This document shows positions 1 to 6,720 of a DNA stretch of 8,038 nucleotides, piece by piece. The first letter of the stretch is position 1. Every line of letters starts with the position of its first letter. Made by a program: the position numbers and the translations under genes. The DNA comes from Thermoprotei archaeon (lineage in GTDB: Archaea; Thermoproteota; Thermoprotei; Thermofilales; B15-G2). The DNA lies in NCBI GenBank assembly GCA_003649445.1, contig QMRV01000081.1:1-8038 (forward strand). Direction: 5' to 3'. Below the pieces are notes generated by a model that had not been told where the DNA came from, ran no database searches, and saw only the letters and a program-made list of their open reading frames with translations.

Positions 1-1
1 A

Positions 2-325
2 ATACTATTTACTTCGCTTGGCGCATTACCTATAGCATTATTCTTCCCTACACCAACGTTCGAAAAATTAATGTTTACTTTACCTTCCCTACTTTACCTG
101 GCAGTAGCATGCACTATCGTTACGAATTCGTTACAGCTTTACGGTCAAAAATATGTTTCAAGCACTCAAGCGGCAATAATTTACCTACTTGAACCTGTTT
201 TTGCAGCAATACTATCATACTTAATATTGGGTGAGGTTTTCACGTTAAAACAAACAGCTGGTTCAGCGCTTATACTTTTAGCTATGGCTTTAAGCACTAT
301 AAAAACCAAAAGCAACAAGATTTAA
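2..325 (+). CDS. EamA/DMT-family permease, C-terminal part (5' end outside window)
   Basis: The frame is open from the left edge to a TAA stop and gives 107 residues, so this is a 3' partial gene. The protein is very hydrophobic, with about three to four membrane segments, as expected for the last helices of a ten-helix drug/metabolite transporter. The stretch AAIIYLLEPVFAAILSYLIL followed by GE and a final hydrophobic segment is the typical end of the second EamA repeat, with its conserved Pro before the penultimate helices and the Gly-Glu turn. A short basic tail (KTKSNKI) ends it. EamA proteins are inner-membrane exporters of metabolites or amino acids; the substrate cannot be read from this part. 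There is no in-frame damage, unlike most of the next 2.4 kb. The Met at 71-73 is internal, because the frame continues upstream with family-like sequence. Confidence 0.85.
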   Translation: MLFTSLGALPIALFFPTPTFEKLMFTLPSLLYLAVACTIVTNSLQLYGQKYVSSTQAAIIYLLEPVFAAILSYLILGEVFTLKQTAGSALILLAMALSTIKTKSNKI

Positions 326-419
326 ACGTCATTTCGAACCTAAAAAGTTAAGGCAATAAGCAAATTCCAGTTTATACAACTTAGCTAAAGAACAGTACCT
401 TATGAAGAGGTGCTAATGC

Positions 420-702
420 TTGACAATTAAATCTAGAACATTTGTTATACTAGTTGTTGTAATGCTTGCTATTCTTGATCATGCAGTTTTTGAAAGACAA
501 ATAGTTCTAACTTTTTAAAATTCTTTCACCTCACCTAACACCTTTCCTTCAACGCACCCCCATAACCTACAGCACAGGAGATTATGTAGTGAAATATGTT
601 AGATAATTCTTAGTAGTTAAGGCCGATAAGAAATCCTATAAGATTGGTGAAACTATCGTTAACCAAGGCTATAGAACTAGCTATTTTAAAGAACTGGAAT
701 GA
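420..702 (+). pseudogene. Decayed gene of unknown function, probable membrane or secreted protein
   Basis: A TTG at 420-422, about 8 bases after a GAGGTG ribosome-binding motif (406-411), opens a short frame whose first residues are LTIKSRTFVILVVVMLAILD. This has a basic N-terminus followed by a hydrophobic helix, as in a signal peptide or anchor. That frame ends at a TAA (513-515). Protein-like sequence then continues in another frame (511-702): a segment containing TYSTGDYVVKYV, a TAA stop at 604-606, then VVKADKKSYKIGETI and a TGA at 700-702. The S-Y-K-x-G-E-T pattern resembles the start of beta-sandwich repeats in archaeal surface proteins, but this is only a resemblance. One frameshift plus one in-frame stop argue for a dead gene. 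I do not recognise the family. It may be the 5' part of the same gene as the remnant at 719-996. Confidence 0.4.
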
Positions 703-718
703 GATGTGTCGGTCCTAG

Positions 719-996
719 AAAGACAATACATCACGCCATGATGAGAAAAACTTAAGATGTACTCACATAATAATTGGAAGATTCCACGCCGATGCAGGAA
801 ACTACTATGGTTCATATGAAGCAAGGGAAATATTCAATGGTTTTCTAGATGTAGGTTCAATACTCATGCTCATAAAAGAGGCTTTCTACAATGGGAAACA
901 CAGTAATAAGGTGAAAGACCGCTAGAACATATGATGAGACTTGAAGTTGCATATACTATTTTAAATTTAAGAACCCATTTATATAATAATCTATAG
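719..996 (+). pseudogene. Decayed gene fragment of unknown function, frameshifted
   Basis: An open frame from 719 to a TAG at 923-925 encodes protein-like sequence containing RFHADAGNYYGSYEAREIF and a helical stretch ending KVKDR. After a one-base shift at about 922 a second frame continues naturally as LEHMMRLEVAYTILNLRTHL to a TAG at 994-996. Joined, the two pieces read as one alpha-helical C-terminal region of roughly 90 residues, so a frameshift in a former gene is the simplest explanation. No start codon or ribosome-binding site fits at 719. It may be the C-terminal half of the gene whose N-terminus is at 420. I do not recognise the family and assign no function. Confidence 0.4.
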
Positions 997-1504
997 GCAC
1001 ACTATTTTATTTGACCACTATAGGGCTTAAGGATGAATAGTAAAATAATTATATAGAGAGCGTAATGTGAAAATTAAGAATAAATGTCATATATTACATC
1101 AAAACATGAGATGTTAATTGTAAATTTTTCAACTCATCTTGTCAAAATTGAAATTCGGCTCTTTTACGTGAACAATAAATCAGAACTGCACAGGGAAAAT
1201 TACTAGTCAAAAAGGAGAATAAAGTACTGCAAGTAACGACTAGAACAGCAAAATATTGGTTAACTTTCCAATATGTTGTTATAAACGTTGCATACACCGA
1301 GTAGAAGGGTAAATACTTATAATCACTTAAATTACTGAGAAAAATATAAAGGGCATATACCAAACCTTCATGATATCTATGTTTCAATACCATAGTTATC
1401 GTAAATATATGTTAGCAAATTAGAATTTTCATTAAAACTATTATAACATAATGGTCTAACTTAGCTTATTATATCAAAGATAAAACAAGCATCTTACGAT
1501 ATAA
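997..1504. other. AT-rich stretch with no supportable gene
   Basis: This half-kilobase is dense in stops on the + strand. If the aIF6 remnant to the right was once full length (about 220 codons), its 5' part should lie here, but I find no recognisable aIF6 blade sequence. I also see nothing resembling the rpl31e or rpl39e genes that often precede tif6. A short open frame exists on the minus strand (1142-1393) but has no ribosome-binding site and no family resemblance. The stretch is best read as sequence eroded beyond recognition. Confidence 0.5.
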
Positions 1505-1705
1505 TTTAGCGAGCTAGGGCATAGTAGAACAAAGAGTATAAAAGATAAAAATGTTGGGGTCAATATGTAAATACCGTTTCTAAATGTCTTTTACGCACCC
1601 TTACTCTTTAAATCTTAAAGCAAAATAGCTAATACTCATGAGGCTCTTGCATGTAAAAGAATAACAAGTTCTGAAATAATGAGAACAGATCAGGTTTTAA
1701 TATAG
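1505..1705 (+). pseudogene. tif6: Remnant of translation initiation factor aIF6, C-terminal end
   Basis: One frame runs from 1505 to a TAG at 1703-1705, interrupted by TAA at 1568-1570 and TAA at 1616-1618. Its end reads IANTHEALACKRITSSEIMR then TDQVLI. This lines up with the usual end of archaeal aIF6, where an I/V-A-N-S-x-G-A-L-V-G strand is followed by a T-T-G-P-E-x-M-R-I-x-Q-x-L motif. Just upstream, NVGVNM-stop-IPFL matches the preceding G-x-x-N-x-G-I-P-F region. Conserved glycines are replaced, which fits relaxed selection. aIF6 binds the large ribosomal subunit and blocks premature joining of subunits. The stop codon abuts the ribosome-binding site of the next remnant (rpl18ae), as in the intact archaeal cluster. 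The family call rests on my alignment from memory plus the synteny of the next three genes. Confidence 0.6.
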
Positions 1706-1706
1706 T

Positions 1707-1711
1707 GGAGG
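1707..1711 (+). promoter_or_regulatory. Surviving ribosome-binding site of the rpl18ae remnant
   Basis: GGAGG lies 7 bases upstream of the ATG at 1719-1721 and identifies that ATG as the original start, instead of the later in-frame ATG at 1758, which follows two TGA stops. Confidence 0.6.
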
Positions 1712-1718
1712 TTAGTTG

Positions 1719-2000
1719 ATGAGCTGAACAGTCAAAATATATTGAGTAGAAGGTCAAATGCTTATAGGCTATGATCGATTTCCTAGAATTCTGATATTCG
1801 TAAAAGATATTAGAGCTGTAAAGCTTGAAGATGCCGTTGTGATAGCGTGTTCTGAGCTTAGAAGCCGTATGAGGATACTTAGAGTTTATGAAATACCTCC
1901 TGAGGAGACCAAAGATTCCAATGTTTACAGATTAAGCTTAAATAGGATAGTGCCTTATATAGTAAATAACATAAGTTTAACGTCAAAAGGGGCAATCTAA
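1719..2000 (+). pseudogene. rpl18ae: Broken gene for ribosomal protein L18ae (LX/L20a)
   Basis: Reading from ATG 1719, the single frame is interrupted by TGA at 1725-1727 (third codon) and TGA at 1743-1745 (ninth codon), then stays open to TAA at 1998-2000. The product reads MS-stop-TVKIY-stop-VEG, then QMLIGYDRFPR, a segment KDIRAVKLEDAV, SELRSRMRILRVYEIPPEE and NVYRLS. This follows the LX protein: start V-K-x-Y/F-x-V-E-G, then F-x-K-x-V-R-A-L-x-E-x-D-A, S-E-L-G-S-R-H-x-x-K-R, and P-E-E-x-x-D. Conserved basic and glycine positions that contact rRNA have been lost (SELGSRHRVKR has become SELRSRMRILR), and there is an unusual C-terminal extension of about 20 residues. LX is a component of the archaeal 50S subunit. 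Only the part from Met 1758 (80 residues) could still be translated, and it lacks the first beta strand. Confidence 0.75.
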
Positions 2001-2025
2001 AAGGGGGAGCTAGAAAGAAGATATT

Positions 2026-2340
2026 ATGGAATTATAAATGTTACAGTTACAATATAGTGCTGTTAAAGACGCTTTAGATGCTCTTGTCGCTGCTTTTAAC
2101 GATATAAGATTAGTTAAAGATGAACTGAAAACCCTTTTCACAACTCGGTAGGAAGGAAAAATCTCAGTTCCGCTAGGATCACGTTTGCTTATCCCAGCTA
2201 AGATAACTGTGCATTCTAAAATGATTTTAATCTCGGGGCTGAAGTATTCACTGTTCTTAAAACCAGAAGATGTTAAGAAGACTAATATGAGAGAGGGAGC
2301 GGTGGAGACATTGAGACGATCTCCAGAGAAATATAAGTGA
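2026..2340 (+). pseudogene. pfdA: Broken gene for prefoldin subunit alpha
   Basis: The frame from ATG 2026 meets a TAA at 2035-2037, restarts at ATG 2038 and has one further in-frame TAG at 2149-2151 before a TGA at 2338-2340. The first segment (LQLQYSAVKDALDALVAAF, then RLVKDELKTL) is the first coiled-coil helix. After the TAG, ISVPLGSRLLIPAKI and the YSLFLKPED region form the beta-hairpin part, matching the alpha-subunit hallmark V-P-L-G-x-x-x-x-V/I-P-A-K and the following V-E-K-x-x-E-D segment. The second coiled-coil helix is broken: after the TGA a weak continuation (SELVRRM) appears in another frame near 2336-2356, and nothing convincing follows to 2477. Prefoldin alpha is one of two subunits of the hexameric ATP-independent chaperone. 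A purine-rich GGGGGAG (2003-2009) after the rpl18ae stop may be the old ribosome-binding site. In many archaea pfdA sits between rpl18ae and ftsY, as here. Confidence 0.75.
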
Positions 2341-2477
2341 GCTCGTAAGAAGAATGATAATTCTTCAACAATAATATTAGAAAAACGCAGGGAAAATTAG
2401 TGCATAAAAACAAAATAAAACTTGGACTCTAATTCATGAAGCTTTATCATAGTACACTACGTTGAAGGTACATAGCA

Positions 2478-2747
2478 TTGTTCAGTAAGCTAGGGAAGAT
2501 TTTTAGAGATTTAGCCTTAGAAGATATCAGGAGAAATTTCTAAAGAAAGTTTAATGAAATTCTCGACGAGCTTCTCTTAGAACTTATTGAATATGATGCA
2601 GCTCTCATAACAGCAAAAATAATAAATAGAGTGCGGAAGAAAAACGAGGAAAGTCCTTTAAACTAACGAGAAAGCTGTTTAAAAACCTTAAGGGAAAGTT
2701 TAATGAAACGCTTTAAAACAAGGAAAAATAATGTTGAAGTTTATTAG
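2478..2747 (+). pseudogene. ftsY: Truncated, broken ftsY (SRP receptor), N domain only
   Basis: From a TTG at 2478 one frame runs to 2747 with stops TAA at 2541-2543, TAA at 2664-2666 and TAG at 2745-2747, and no frameshift. The sequence begins (L/M)FSKLGKIFRDLALEDIRR. After the first stop it reads FNEILDELLLELIEYDAALI then TAKIINRV, and after the second LKTLRESLMKRF. This is the four-helix N domain of FtsY, where the L-D-E-L-L-x-x-L-x-x-x-L-L-E-x-D-V-A motif is diagnostic of SRP-family GTPases. The G domain, with its P-loop GPNGxGKTT, is absent: the remnant stops about 5 bp before the convergent potD stop codon. FtsY is the membrane receptor for the signal recognition particle. Its position directly after pfdA fits the usual archaeal order and strengthens the call. 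Confidence 0.72.
2711..2731 (-). terminator. Likely U-rich terminator of the pot operon
   Basis: Read on the minus strand, about 20 to 40 bases after the potD stop, the sequence is ATTATTTTTCCTTGTTTTAA. Runs of T without a hairpin are the usual archaeal intrinsic termination signal. The T-runs lie inside the dead ftsY remnant. Position and composition support the call, but no stem-loop is present. Confidence 0.4.
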
Positions 2748-2751
2748 AAGA

Positions 2752-3831
2752 CTATCGGCCTAATAGCGGGGCTATTTCTTTTTCCCAGCGTTCTAGCCAT
2801 TCGCCAATATGTTCTGCAATATATCCTTCGTCAAATTTTAAAAGCTTTGTTTCGATTTCTTCACGGGTAGGTACAAACGGTGCAACTTCCGGATAAATCT
2901 CAGCATATTTATTTGTTGGGAAACAACCTATAGTGTTAGCATGTTTTTCATTTTGCTCCTTGGCTAGAACGAAGTTAATGAATAGCTTAGCTTCCTCTGG
3001 ATGTGGTGCATTCTTTACTAGAGTTAACCCATCAAGACCTACCGGTACTCCTTCCTCCGGAATTACTCTCTTTACAGGTACTCCTGCCTTTATTAATGCT
3101 GCTGAAGTGAAGCTAAGTACATCCCCTATCCATGCTTCGCCAGAAGAGATTAGATCAAATGGTTCCATATCTGTACGGTAAACGTAAGCTAAATTGCCCA
3201 TTTCTGCAAGCTCTTTTATTTTCTCAAAGGCGGGTTCTACATTATATTCGCTGCCACCCCATGCCCTCGCAATCATAACAAATCCATGTGCATTATTATA
3301 TGGTATGGCTGAGAGCATTACAACGCCTTTAAAGTCAGGATCCCATAGGTCCTTCCATGAGGTAATGTTTTTCTTTATTTTGTCTGTTCGATAGATAAGT
3401 TCAGTAGTATACCCGTACATACCAACGAAGAATATTCTTCCCTTTTCATCAGTTAACTTGGCAAAATCATATATGTTGTTTAACTCGGGAATTTCCTCAG
3501 GCTTTAACTCTTCGATTAAACCTTCTTTCCATAGCTTTATAGCATTTGAAGGGCACATACATGCCACATCAATTTCCGGGTGTTCCTTTCCTAGACGGAC
3601 TCTAGCTTCGGCGTCAGCTGCCATTCCTTCTATAATTATGACCTTAATGCCATATTTTTTCTCAAAAGGTTCAACTATGTTTTTCCTGAAGCTTTCACCT
3701 AAATCTCCACCCCATGTATGGACTACTACAACTCGCTCCTTTCCTACACCAGCTGTATAGTAGTACAAGATGCCTCCTGCCAATATTATTAATATCGCTA
3801 CTGCTATGTAAATTAGCTTGCCCCTACCCAT
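2752..3831 (-). CDS. potD: ABC transporter substrate-binding protein, spermidine/putrescine (PotD) type
   Basis: A 359-residue extracellular binding protein. Residues 1-27 are a basic start (MGRGK) followed by a hydrophobic helix. There is no lipobox Cys, so it is probably held to the membrane by an uncleaved N-terminal helix or a non-lipid signal. The mature part starts VVVVHTWGGDLGESF and continues with EPFEKKYGIKV, the opening strand and helix of the PotD-like (COG0687) family. SWKDLWDPDFKGVVML is the typical W-x-D-L-x-x-P-x-(F/Y)-K-G-x-V segment, and HPEEAKLFINFVLAKEQN is the usual C-terminal lobe motif. Length fits the family. The start is supported by GGTGG ending about 5 bases before the ATG. 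It lies 106 bp downstream of potC with its own candidate promoter, so it may be made in excess over the permeases, as is common for binding proteins. The ligand is not proven: related proteins bind polyamines, but also iron, thiamine or phosphonates. Confidence 0.85.
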   Translation of the reverse strand: MGRGKLIYIAVAILIILAGGILYYYTAGVGKERVVVVHTWGGDLGESFRKNIVEPFEKKYGIKVIIIEGMAADAEARVRLGKEHPEIDVACMCPSNAIKLWKEGLIEELKPEEIPELNNIYDFAKLTDEKGRIFFVGMYGYTTELIYRTDKIKKNITSWKDLWDPDFKGVVMLSAIPYNNAHGFVMIARAWGGSEYNVEPAFEKIKELAEMGNLAYVYRTDMEPFDLISSGEAWIGDVLSFTSAALIKAGVPVKRVIPEEGVPVGLDGLTLVKNAPHPEEAKLFINFVLAKEQNEKHANTIGCFPTNKYAEIYPEVAPFVPTREEIETKLLKFDEGYIAEHIGEWLERWEKEIAPLLGR

Positions 3832-3878
3832 GCTTCCACCGTTCTTTACGCTTGTTTTTATTTAGTTAACTCAGAGGC

Positions 3879-3889
3879 TAAATATTTTT
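3879..3889 (-). promoter_or_regulatory. Candidate TATA box for potD
   Basis: In the 106-bp gap between potC and potD the minus strand reads GAAAAATATTTA, an A-rich stretch (BRE-like) running into AATATTTA. Starting about 25 bases downstream, transcription would begin near 3855 and leave a leader of roughly 24 bases containing the GGTGG ribosome-binding site. The region is AT-rich throughout, so chance matches are easy. Confidence 0.35.
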
Positions 3890-3937
3890 CTAATTTTAGA
3901 TTTGTGGCGAAAGTGTTTGAGACTTACCCATTTATGC

Positions 3938-4750
3938 TTACTTTAGTATCCCTAATACTGATCTTAATCCTAAAGTTCTATCTAGAATAATTACAAGCAC
4001 TAGTACATATATTATTAGAAATGTTGAAATTACAGCTACAGTTGGATTAATGCTCCATCTAATATAGTAAAAGAATTCTACTGGGAATGTCACAAACCCG
4101 GGAGTTGAAAGGAAAATAGCTACGACGAACTCATCAAAAGACATAGCAAATGCAAACAACCAGCCAGCTATAACTCCAGGTTTTATTAGAGGAAATGTTA
4201 CTTTAAGGAAAGTTTGTAACCTATTTGCTCCTAAAGTCATTGCTGCTTCTTCTAAAGTAACATCAAAAACTTGTAAGCAAGCTTCAATAGTTCTTAGAGC
4301 ATATGGAAGGGTTACTATGATGTGCCCTATTGCAAGGTTAATAAAGGGAGCCCGCATACCCGTCGTTGTGAAGAATCTGTAGAGTGCCATACCAGTAACT
4401 ACCAGTGGTATTATTAATGGTGAAAGAAGTAAATTATTTAACAAGTTTTTCCCAGGAAAATCATATCTTACAATAGCTAATGATGCTAACAACCCTAGAA
4501 TAGTTGAGACTGTTGCCACGAATACGCCTAGCTGAATACTTATCAGAAGAGGCTGAACAAACTGCTTTAGACCTAGGGCTTCAAAATACCACCTAAGCGT
4601 GAAACCTACTGGAGGAAAAGTGAGATAGGGTGTATCGCCGAACGAACTTCCAACAATAACTATTAAGGGCAATAGCAGGAAGAAGACGCTACATACAAGT
4701 GCGAATATTGAAAAAACCTTAGCTACCTTGTCAATTCTAATTTTTTTCAA
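3938..4750 (-). CDS. potC: ABC transporter permease, PotC type
   Basis: 270 residues from a TTG start, an integral membrane permease of the polyamine-type importer. About six hydrophobic segments are visible (roughly residues 11-34, 68-92, 108-127, 138-152, 195-216 and 236-256). The cytoplasmic coupling loop, the EAA motif, is at about 167-193: EEAAMTLGANRLQTF then LKVTFPLIKPGV, which docks on the ATPase. SFDEFVVAIFLSTPG at about 204-218 is characteristic of PotC (COG1177). The start is placed at TTG 4750-4748 because GAGGGG lies about 9 bases upstream and homologous sequence begins here (KKIRIDKVAK). The same frame extends to an ATG at 4864, but that part lies wholly inside potB and looks unlike protein. 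The TTG shares two bases with the potB TGA (TTGA), so translation is probably coupled to potB. No damage is seen. Confidence 0.85.
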   Translation of the reverse strand: MKKIRIDKVAKVFSIFALVCSVFFLLLPLIVIVGSSFGDTPYLTFPPVGFTLRWYFEALGLKQFVQPLLISIQLGVFVATVSTILGLLASLAIVRYDFPGKNLLNNLLLSPLIIPLVVTGMALYRFFTTTGMRAPFINLAIGHIIVTLPYALRTIEACLQVFDVTLEEAAMTLGANRLQTFLKVTFPLIKPGVIAGWLFAFAMSFDEFVVAIFLSTPGFVTFPVEFFYYIRWSINPTVAVISTFLIIYVLVLVIILDRTLGLRSVLGILK

Positions 4751-5592
4751 TACTTCAGACCCCTCGTAACTATTTTTTGATAGACTACGATTATAACTAA
4801 AGAAATTACTAGCAAAATTATTGCTGCGGCGGACGCGAACGGATAGTTTACAACAAACATACATTGATCATAGATTATATTTGCTAGCATTTTCACCTGG
4901 TCTCCGCCTAAGAGCAGAGGAATTATAAATGCGCTCATTCCAAGACAATAACTAATTAAAGATGCTGCCATGATTCCTGGAGTAGAAAGTGGTAATGTTA
5001 CCTTTAAAAATGTTATTATTTCGTTAGCTCCTAGTGTCTTAGCTGCTTGTTCAAGTTCAATAGGAATTTTATCGATAACACCAACTAAGGTGAATACAAC
5101 GAAAGGTATCAAGAAATATACTAGTCCAATAGTAACAGCCAACTCTGTACCCAAATAAGAAGCCGAAGATGGGATTCCAAAAGCGTTCAATACTCTATTT
5201 ACTAAGCCTGTTCGCCCTAATATTATTCGCCAAGCAAACACTCGAACCAGTATGCTTGTCAGAAATGAAAAAAGTGTAACTGAAGTACATACTCTTCTTA
5301 TAAGCGGTGATCCTCTTACAATATAATATGCTAGTGGGTAGCCTATAATTAGAGATAAAGCTGTAGAAACAAGAGAAATTCTTATTGTTCTATAAAGGAC
5401 GTTTAAATAAGCAGGAGTGGTGAAGAACATTAAATAGTTTTCAAGAGTGAACGCAGGTTCCATAATTCCTGGGCTAACAAATTTGTTGAAAGAGTCTCTA
5501 GCTATAGCAAGAATGCTAAGGAGAAAGAAAGCCATAATTGCCAGGGTGGGGATAAGTAAGAGAAGGATGTTTGCACGTTTATTCCCTATCAT
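4747..5592 (-). CDS. potB: ABC transporter permease, PotB type
   Basis: 281 residues, the second membrane permease of the importer. An N-terminal hydrophobic helix (about 9-30) is followed by an external loop with FTLENYLMFF, a typical (F-T-L-x-N-Y) PotB feature, then five more helices. The EAA loop at about 181-208 reads EQAAKTLGANEIITF then LKVTLPLSTPGIM. After it, AFIIPLLLGG and KMLANIIYDQ match the PotB (COG1176) pattern of F-x-x-P-x-L-L-G-G and M-x-x-N-x-I-x-x-Q. The ATG is preceded by an AAGTGAT stretch that can pair with the 16S 3' end. It follows potA by 33 bp and overlaps potC, so the three genes form one transcription unit. PotB pairs with PotC to form the channel. It appears intact. 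Confidence 0.85.
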   Translation of the reverse strand: MIGNKRANILLLLIPTLAIMAFFLLSILAIARDSFNKFVSPGIMEPAFTLENYLMFFTTPAYLNVLYRTIRISLVSTALSLIIGYPLAYYIVRGSPLIRRVCTSVTLFSFLTSILVRVFAWRIILGRTGLVNRVLNAFGIPSSASYLGTELAVTIGLVYFLIPFVVFTLVGVIDKIPIELEQAAKTLGANEIITFLKVTLPLSTPGIMAASLISYCLGMSAFIIPLLLGGDQVKMLANIIYDQCMFVVNYPFASAAAIILLVISLVIIVVYQKIVTRGLKY

Positions 5593-5625
5593 GAATTATC
5601 ACTTCTCTTCTCATGGCTGTTCCAT

Positions 5626-6690
5626 CTATTCTACTTTTAGGATATAGGAGGACTCTTTATTCCATCCTACATATACTTGGTTACCATGAAAGATCTTACG
5701 TGAATATGCTTTAATCAGCCTGTTTCTAACCCTTATCCAATATTGAATCCTATCACCCATATAGAAACTGTTCACTATTTTACCTTCGAAAATATTATCA
5801 CTTGATATAGGGCTGGCAGAAACCATGATGTCTTCTGGTCTTACGAAGACTATTACACGTTCGCTACTCATTAATTTATTAGTAGTTCTACTACAGAAAA
5901 CAAATTCATCTCCTATCTTTACTTTGACGTAGCTATCGGCTATCTCAGCTACTTTTCCTTCAAAAGAGTTAATTTCACCGATGAAATTAGCTACGAAAAA
6001 GTTTTTAGGCTTTCTATAGACTTCCATTGGCCTATCTATCTGTTCTATTTTACCTTTAGACATAACACAAACACGATCTGACATAGAAAGAGCTTCTAAT
6101 TGATCATGAGTAACATATATTGTGGTAACACCTAGTTTCCTCTGAAGAGTCTTTAACTCGGCTCTCATTTCCTCTCGCAATTTGGCATCTAAGTTACTTA
6201 AAGGCTCATCTAATAAAAGGATCGGAGGCCTTAACGCTATGCTTCTAGCAAGAGCAACACGTTGTTGCTCACCTCCGCTAAGCTCTCTTGGGTACCTGTT
6301 TTCGTATCCTTCTAATTTCACCATTCTTAATGCTTCTTGAACTCTTTCCCTTATTTCCTCCTTACTTAACTTCCTTATTTTAAGACCAAATGCAACGTTT
6401 TCAAAAACGGTCATATGAGGGAATAATGCATAGTTTTGAAAAACATAACCGAATCTTCGTTCATAAGGAGGGATGTTTGTTATATCTTCTCCATCCAATA
6501 AAATTTTACCACTATCTGGTTTTAATATACCAGCGATAATTTTTAGTATAGTGGTTTTACCGCAGCCGCTTGGGCCAAGGATAGTAAAGAATTCTCCACT
6601 ATTGACCCTAAAGGATATATTTTTGACAGCTAACGTTTTACCGTAGTATTTTGTAACATTTACAAGTTCTAGGTTTCCACCTCTCCTCAT
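5626..6690 (-). CDS. potA: ABC transporter ATP-binding protein, PotA type
   Basis: 354 residues, the cytoplasmic ATPase that powers the importer. The nucleotide-binding domain is complete: Walker A GPSGCGKTT at 39-47, Q-loop Gln 85 in YVFQNYALFPHMTV, signature LSGGEQQR at 137-144, Walker B ILLLDEP at 157-163, D-loop SNLDAK, and switch His 195 in VTHDQLEAL. From about 235 a C-terminal TOBE/OB-type domain follows, with VRPEDIMVS, as in PotA, MalK and FbpC relatives. Length fits. The PotA label rests on the linked PotB-, PotC- and PotD-type genes; the sequence alone would also fit other import ATPases. The ATG at 6690 has an in-frame TAA directly before it. Family similarity begins around residue 8 (ELVNVTKYYGKTLAVKNISF), so the first seven residues are extra, but no other start codon lies between. 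Confidence 0.9.
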   Translation of the reverse strand: MRRGGNLELVNVTKYYGKTLAVKNISFRVNSGEFFTILGPSGCGKTTILKIIAGILKPDSGKILLDGEDITNIPPYERRFGYVFQNYALFPHMTVFENVAFGLKIRKLSKEEIRERVQEALRMVKLEGYENRYPRELSGGEQQRVALARSIALRPPILLLDEPLSNLDAKLREEMRAELKTLQRKLGVTTIYVTHDQLEALSMSDRVCVMSKGKIEQIDRPMEVYRKPKNFFVANFIGEINSFEGKVAEIADSYVKVKIGDEFVFCSRTTNKLMSSERVIVFVRPEDIMVSASPISSDNIFEGKIVNSFYMGDRIQYWIRVRNRLIKAYSRKIFHGNQVYVGWNKESSYILKVE

Positions 6691-6710
6691 TTAATAGACC
6701 TCATTTGGTT

Positions 6711-6720
6711 TATTATTAAA
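6711..6720 (-). promoter_or_regulatory. Candidate TATA box for the pot operon
   Basis: The minus strand reads TTTAATAATA centred about 26 bases before the potA ATG. This spacing would start the transcript at or next to the ATG and make a leaderless mRNA, which is common for first genes in these archaea. It agrees with the lack of a ribosome-binding site upstream of the ATG. An alternative box, CTTAAATATT, lies further upstream on the same strand (about 6757-6767) and would give a leader of about 45 bases. Confidence 0.4.

Noticed and set aside
1142..1393. Minus-strand open frame of 83 codons with an aromatic-rich product
   Set aside because: There is no ribosome-binding site before its ATG, no family resemblance and odd composition (many Tyr, Phe and Ser). 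It lies in AT-rich eroded sequence where chance frames of this size are expected.
1715..1727. C/D-box-like TTGATGA followed by CTGA
   Set aside because: The two boxes are almost adjacent, leaving no guide region, and they fall on the rpl18ae start codon.
1758..2000. Stand-alone novel 80-residue protein
   Set aside because: The sequence matches the LX/L18ae ribosomal protein from an upstream ATG (1719) with its own GGAGG. It is the surviving part of a broken gene, not a new family.
1725..2151. Stop codons as programmed recoding (selenocysteine, pyrrolysine or UGA reassignment)
   Set aside because: TGA, TAG and TAA all occur among the interruptions. Other genes in the window end normally at TGA, TAG or TAA. 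Conserved residues are also lost around the stops, so gene decay is simpler.
2545..2708. Exact 15-bp direct repeat GAAAGTTTAATGAAA at 2545-2559 and 2694-2708
   Set aside because: Both copies lie inside the ftsY relic in AT-rich sequence, with no further repeats, no target-site pattern and no extended similarity. One such match in an 8-kb AT-rich window can be chance.
2933..3760. Three plus-strand open frames opposite potD
   Set aside because: They are shadows of the potD coding strand, with low-complexity products and no start signals.
4751..4864. Upstream extension of potC to the ATG at 4864
   Set aside because: The extra 38 residues lie entirely within potB and do not resemble a permease N-terminus. 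The TTG at 4750 has a ribosome-binding site at the right distance.
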